The notes under the pieces were generated by a model. The model was not told where the DNA came from and did no database searches. It saw nothing but the letters and a program-made list of their open reading frames with translations. Both the position numbers and the translations under genes were made by a program. Shown here piece by piece: positions 60,640-64,000 of a stretch of DNA of 64,000 bases (positions are counted from its first letter, which is position 1; the number at the start of each line of letters is the position of its first letter). The stretch covers positions 6,819,798 through 6,883,797 of the forward strand of contig OY997589.1 in the NCBI GenBank assembly GCA_963921825.1, given 5' to 3'. Source of the stretch: Erodium maritimum. Lineage: Eukaryota; Streptophyta; Magnoliopsida; Geraniales; Geraniaceae.

Positions 60640-61771
60640 AACATCCATACGTGTAATGTGCTCATGCAAGAACTTAGGTGGTAAATTTTTTATGACTGGA
60701 TCCACAATAATGGAGTTTGTCCTAATATATTTTATGAATATTTGTCCATTTTAAACTATTTCTTTCTCGATTAAGAACTTTATGTCTACTTTTCTCAGAC
60801 TTTGATGAACTCTTTTTGTCATTAGAATATAACTGTCGAGTTATTGTCACGAGAAACTTTAGCGGTCTCAACATTTTCCAAACTATGCAGCCTAGTGACA
60901 AAGTTTCGCAGTCATATTCTTTAGTTTGAGGCCACATAACATGTTACGAATTCTGTTGCCATAGTTGAAAAAGGTACAAGTGTTTGTTTAATACTTTTCC
61001 AAAATATAGCTTCTCCATGTATTAAGTTTCCTTATGTAGACTTTATGCTATTTTGGTACCCAACGAAATCAGAATCTTAATACCAAATAATCTCCATATG
61101 ACATGATTTCATGTCTGTGAGCATGTAATGTTCTGTCCTTTAATGGTATCTTATAACCCATATGGCTTCTATTCAATAGTCTATACAAGGGTTCCTTAGA
61201 TATCTACCTAACATACTTAAGTATACATTAGACTCCCAATAACTTATGTATAGGGAATCTCTTGTATTTTCTGAGTCTTAAGGTTAACTTAAGGATATCG
61301 TGCAAGATGAATTTGTCTCCTTTAACCATAGAGGTTTCACTTATTTTACAACCTATCATGCCAAACCTTTTAAGTACTGTATTGATCTAGCTTTTTTGAG
61401 AGACTTGGAAATATTTTGTTTTTGTGCAATAATCCTATATCATTATTGGAAAGTAGTATGTCATCGACATATAAAAACCAGGGACATATACTTACCCCAA
61501 TGAGCTTGGGATACACACAATCATCAATAATATTTGTCTCAAAAACTAAACGAGACAATTACTTTATGAAATTTATGGTATCATTTACGGGAAACTTGTT
61601 TGAGTTCATAAATGAATTTTTTAATTTACAAACAATTTTCTTTGGAACTCTTGAATCAAAGTTACCTGGTTATACTATATACATTGTTTCTCCAATGTCA
61701 CAACTAAGAAACACAATCTTAACATCCATATGATGCAACTCAAGAGTAAGATAAGTGACAAGTGTCACAGT
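60640..61771 (-). pseudogene. Decayed Copia reverse transcriptase and RNase H
   Basis: The minus strand, with many stops, reads the start of the RT core (HHMDVKIVFLSCDIGETMYIV, ending near 61735). It continues with FLYVDDILLSNNDIGLLHK (61490-61420), then RNase H-like text to about 60640 (DNNSTVIF, then LPPK...HEHITRMDV-like). The element continues on the other side of the Harbinger-like insertion at 61774-63424. It is old and non-functional. Confidence 0.75.
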
Positions 61772-61773
61772 CA

Positions 61774-63424
61774 TGCTTAGAGCATCCGTAGTCTGCGACT
61801 AAATGGAGACGTTTTGGGGCTGACATTTTGTAAACGGCAGCAAAAATTACTTAATGGCGACATTTTGGTGGCGGTTTACGTTGGCGGTTTCCACGCGGAG
61901 CTGGCGTTACCGCCACGTGGAACAGTCATGTTATGATTGTTGGCAACAGTCTCCAACATTAAACATGTGAAAAGAAATGCCATACGTTGGCAATCAATGC
62001 ATTGCTGACACGTGGTAGCGTTGACTACACCCTACACCTTTTGTTCCTAATTAAACACCCCTCCTCCTTTTCAATTTCACACCACTCCACATTCTACTCT
62101 TCTTCAATTCTTTTTTTTCCGCCACAATGGAATTCGATCCTTTTTTTCGTCAATAAGAGTATGTTCCATCAACCCAAGAAACTGAGCTTGGTGATGACGT
62201 TGTGTGGCTTTTTTCGGGGCACAAAACTACCCCAAATTCTCAAGTAGTCTGCCAAACTCCTCGCCCTCAAGCTCCAAACCTATCAAGAGAGAAGAAAGCG
62301 AAAAGGACGCTCGTCAAATGGAGCACAAAGGAGGATATACGCCTTGTTCATGTTTGGATGGTAAATTCCTTTGACTCTATAGCCGGGAATAGTAAGAGGA
62401 AAGACAATTACTAGGAGGACATAAGGAGAGAGGTTGCTCTCTAACGGAGAAAAATGATTCGCTTCGATCTAGGAAGAATTGCAAGGACCATAGAGGCACA
62501 AAGAACTCGCGAGTGGCGAAGTTCCAAGGATGCTATACACACAAAGAGAATGATCATCGAATTAGGCGATCCAATGACCATATTATGTAGTTGACAAAGA
62601 CAATGTATAAGAGTGATAAAGGCCGCAACTTCGTTTCAAAGAATTGGTGGTTACTTGTGAAAGATCAACTCAAGTGGATGATCCAAACTTAGGAGTACCT
62701 GATGAAAAGGCGCTCGGCCCCGTCGAACCAGTTTCAAGTGAATCGAACAGGAAAACGCGGGAGGACACACATGTGTCCCACAACAAGAGTGAGCACACCA
62801 CTAGGACGAGATTTGCTTTAGATATCCGGAATATGAGTCAGAAGGCTACCAAAGCTGCAATGACCAAGGGAAAAGGTAAAATGTTGGGGGCCAAGGAAGT
62901 CGAAGCGCGAAAGGTTGCAATAATTCAAAAGGAAGCACATGAAGAAATTGTTAATGCGCTCGAATTAAATGGAAAGCTCCTCGCCGACCTCAATCCGTAC
63001 TTTGAGCTATATAAAGAGTAGAGGGCCAAGGACACTTCGGTTATGTCCCATAAGGAGCGTTTTCCGCGACCATTCACCAAGTTTGAATTGTGGAACGTTA
63101 TCAATGATCATCCCAGACGGTTCTAGTATATTAACGAACTCCCTATTTGGGAACGATCTTCTAGGCCTTAAAATCTAGGTTTAGTTTTTGTTTCGGTAAT
63201 AAGCAACTCTTGTAATGTCGCTTTCGATTTTATAATAAAAGTATGATTTACTTTTTTATGTTTATTCTTATTTTATTATATCAGCCTCACTTCTCAGCCT
63301 AGATAAAATTCATGGGCTGCAAATGAAATTGTTTTAGCTAGACTGAAAAAGCAGAGAGAAAATATTTTTCTCCTTTCAGCCTCAACCTTTCAACCTCAGC
63401 CAACCTGAAGTACTGTAGATGCTT
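61774..63424 (+). mobile_element. PIF/Harbinger-like element inserted in the decayed Copia
   Basis: It starts TTA|GAGCATCCGTAGT and ends ACTGTAGATGCTT|TAA, giving imperfect inverted ends and a TTA/TAA-type target, about 1.65 kb. It carries a broken Myb/trihelix-like ORF (62130-63021) of the kind that accompanies Harbinger transposases. No transposase (DDE) is present. Its position splits the Copia sequence at 61771/63425, so it is younger than that element. Confidence 0.7.
62127..63021 (+). pseudogene. Harbinger-type Myb/NAM-associated ORF, frameshifted
   Basis: Successive frames read KWSTKEDIRLVHVWMVNSF (62316-62372), then GRNFVSKNWWLLVKDQLKW (about 62622-62678). A long open stretch (62644-63021) carries charged repeats near KATKAAMTKGKGKMLGAKE and ends NALELNGKLLADLNPYFELYKE. 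This order (Myb-like SANT motif, then a NAM-associated C-terminal region) is typical of the DNA-binding protein of PIF/Harbinger elements and its domesticated relatives. Stops and shifts break it here. Confidence 0.7.
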
Positions 63425-64000
63425 TAAAAGAGTATTTTAATAAAACTGGAGAGAAAGTCTCTGCAACTCTGCATTTCTTTTGAATATAGCATTTACCTAC
63501 AATTTGTACCTTATACATTTTCTCATTATCATTTCTCTTATTTTAAAAATCCATTTACAACCAATAGGTTTTGGATCTTTGGTAATGAGACTAGTTCCAA
63601 AATTTTATTGTCTTGCATAACCTTGTACACTTCTTCCATCGCACCAATCCATTTTAGAGAGTTAAAAATCTCTTCATGGTCTGAGAAATGTTGACTGGAT
63701 CATTTTCCCTCAAACCATCTTTATGTTTGGAGAAATATGACATAATCATCTAAAAACATTTCTCATCTCTCGCTAAAATGGTTGAATGTTTCATTTTGGA
63801 ACAACTATATCAACTTGATTGGAAACTTGTTCAATATCGTCGCATTTAAGTTCCAGATTCACTTTTGATGGTAAGGGTATGAACTGAGCATTAAACAGAT
63901 TATAGTAAAAACCGACTTAAAAAATATTAGTCTAATCTTATTTTTCTCCTCAAATTCAACATCCTCAAGAATTATTGTAGATCCCCCCTTAGAAAATACA
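63425..64000 (-). pseudogene. Decayed Copia, region between integrase and RT
   Basis: The minus strand (about 63680-63490) reads text similar to the Copia RT start (YKVMQDNK-like, then KPIGCKWIFK). It is the upstream continuation of 60640-61771 and runs off the window. Confidence 0.6.

Overview
The window is plant nuclear DNA, almost certainly from a eudicot. It holds spliced genes with GT-AG introns, plant-only families (arabinogalactan FLA, pollen-type exopolygalacturonase, secreted glycine-rich protein), a plant tRNA-Leu, and a dense mix of plant transposons. I cannot name the species. Most of the 64 kb is transposon-derived. Only five protein genes and one tRNA look intact.

Layout. 1-2179 is the end of a very long Gypsy-type LTR that cuts a LINE-like element (2180-2815). 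3849-6027 and 6758-8418 are two LINE-like elements lacking reverse transcriptase, each with a long target-site duplication. 9914-11511 is an FLA7-like gene with a 5'UTR intron. 11735-13560 is further repeat DNA. 14236-16268 (minus) is an exopolygalacturonase gene. 17695-23316 is a nest of LTRs that includes a 3.14-kb solo LTR with a 5-bp duplication. 25481-28909 (plus) is a second exopolygalacturonase gene, divergent from the first. 29340-29420 is tRNA-Leu(CAG). 30331-33050 is more LINE-like DNA. 35134-38596 (minus) is a 7-exon TBC RabGAP gene. 39890-42840 is repeat DNA. 44612-45175 is a doubtful proline-rich ORF. 45525-51207 is a recently inserted but coding-defective Copia element. 53742-54857 (minus) is a 2-exon glycine-rich protein gene. 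55316-57607 holds two LINE-like elements. 59400-60246 is a LINE fragment with ORF1-like remains. 60640-64000 is a decayed Copia element split by a PIF/Harbinger-like element (61774-63424).

How the genes relate. The two polygalacturonases are paralogues with matching exon lengths (516 and 234 bp for the last two coding exons) in head-to-head orientation. About 9.2 kb of mostly transposon DNA now separates them. FLA, polygalacturonase and glycine-rich protein are all secreted cell-wall factors; the RabGAP acts in membrane traffic. I see no operon-like or pathway cluster beyond the duplicated polygalacturonases.

The most notable structure is how small mobile elements sit inside introns. Every large intron of the polygalacturonase pair carries one: a Tourist-like MITE, a TRIM, a second TTA-flanked MITE, and a SINE plus a hAT-like MITE. 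A second copy of the same TRIM family lies in the glycine-rich protein intron.
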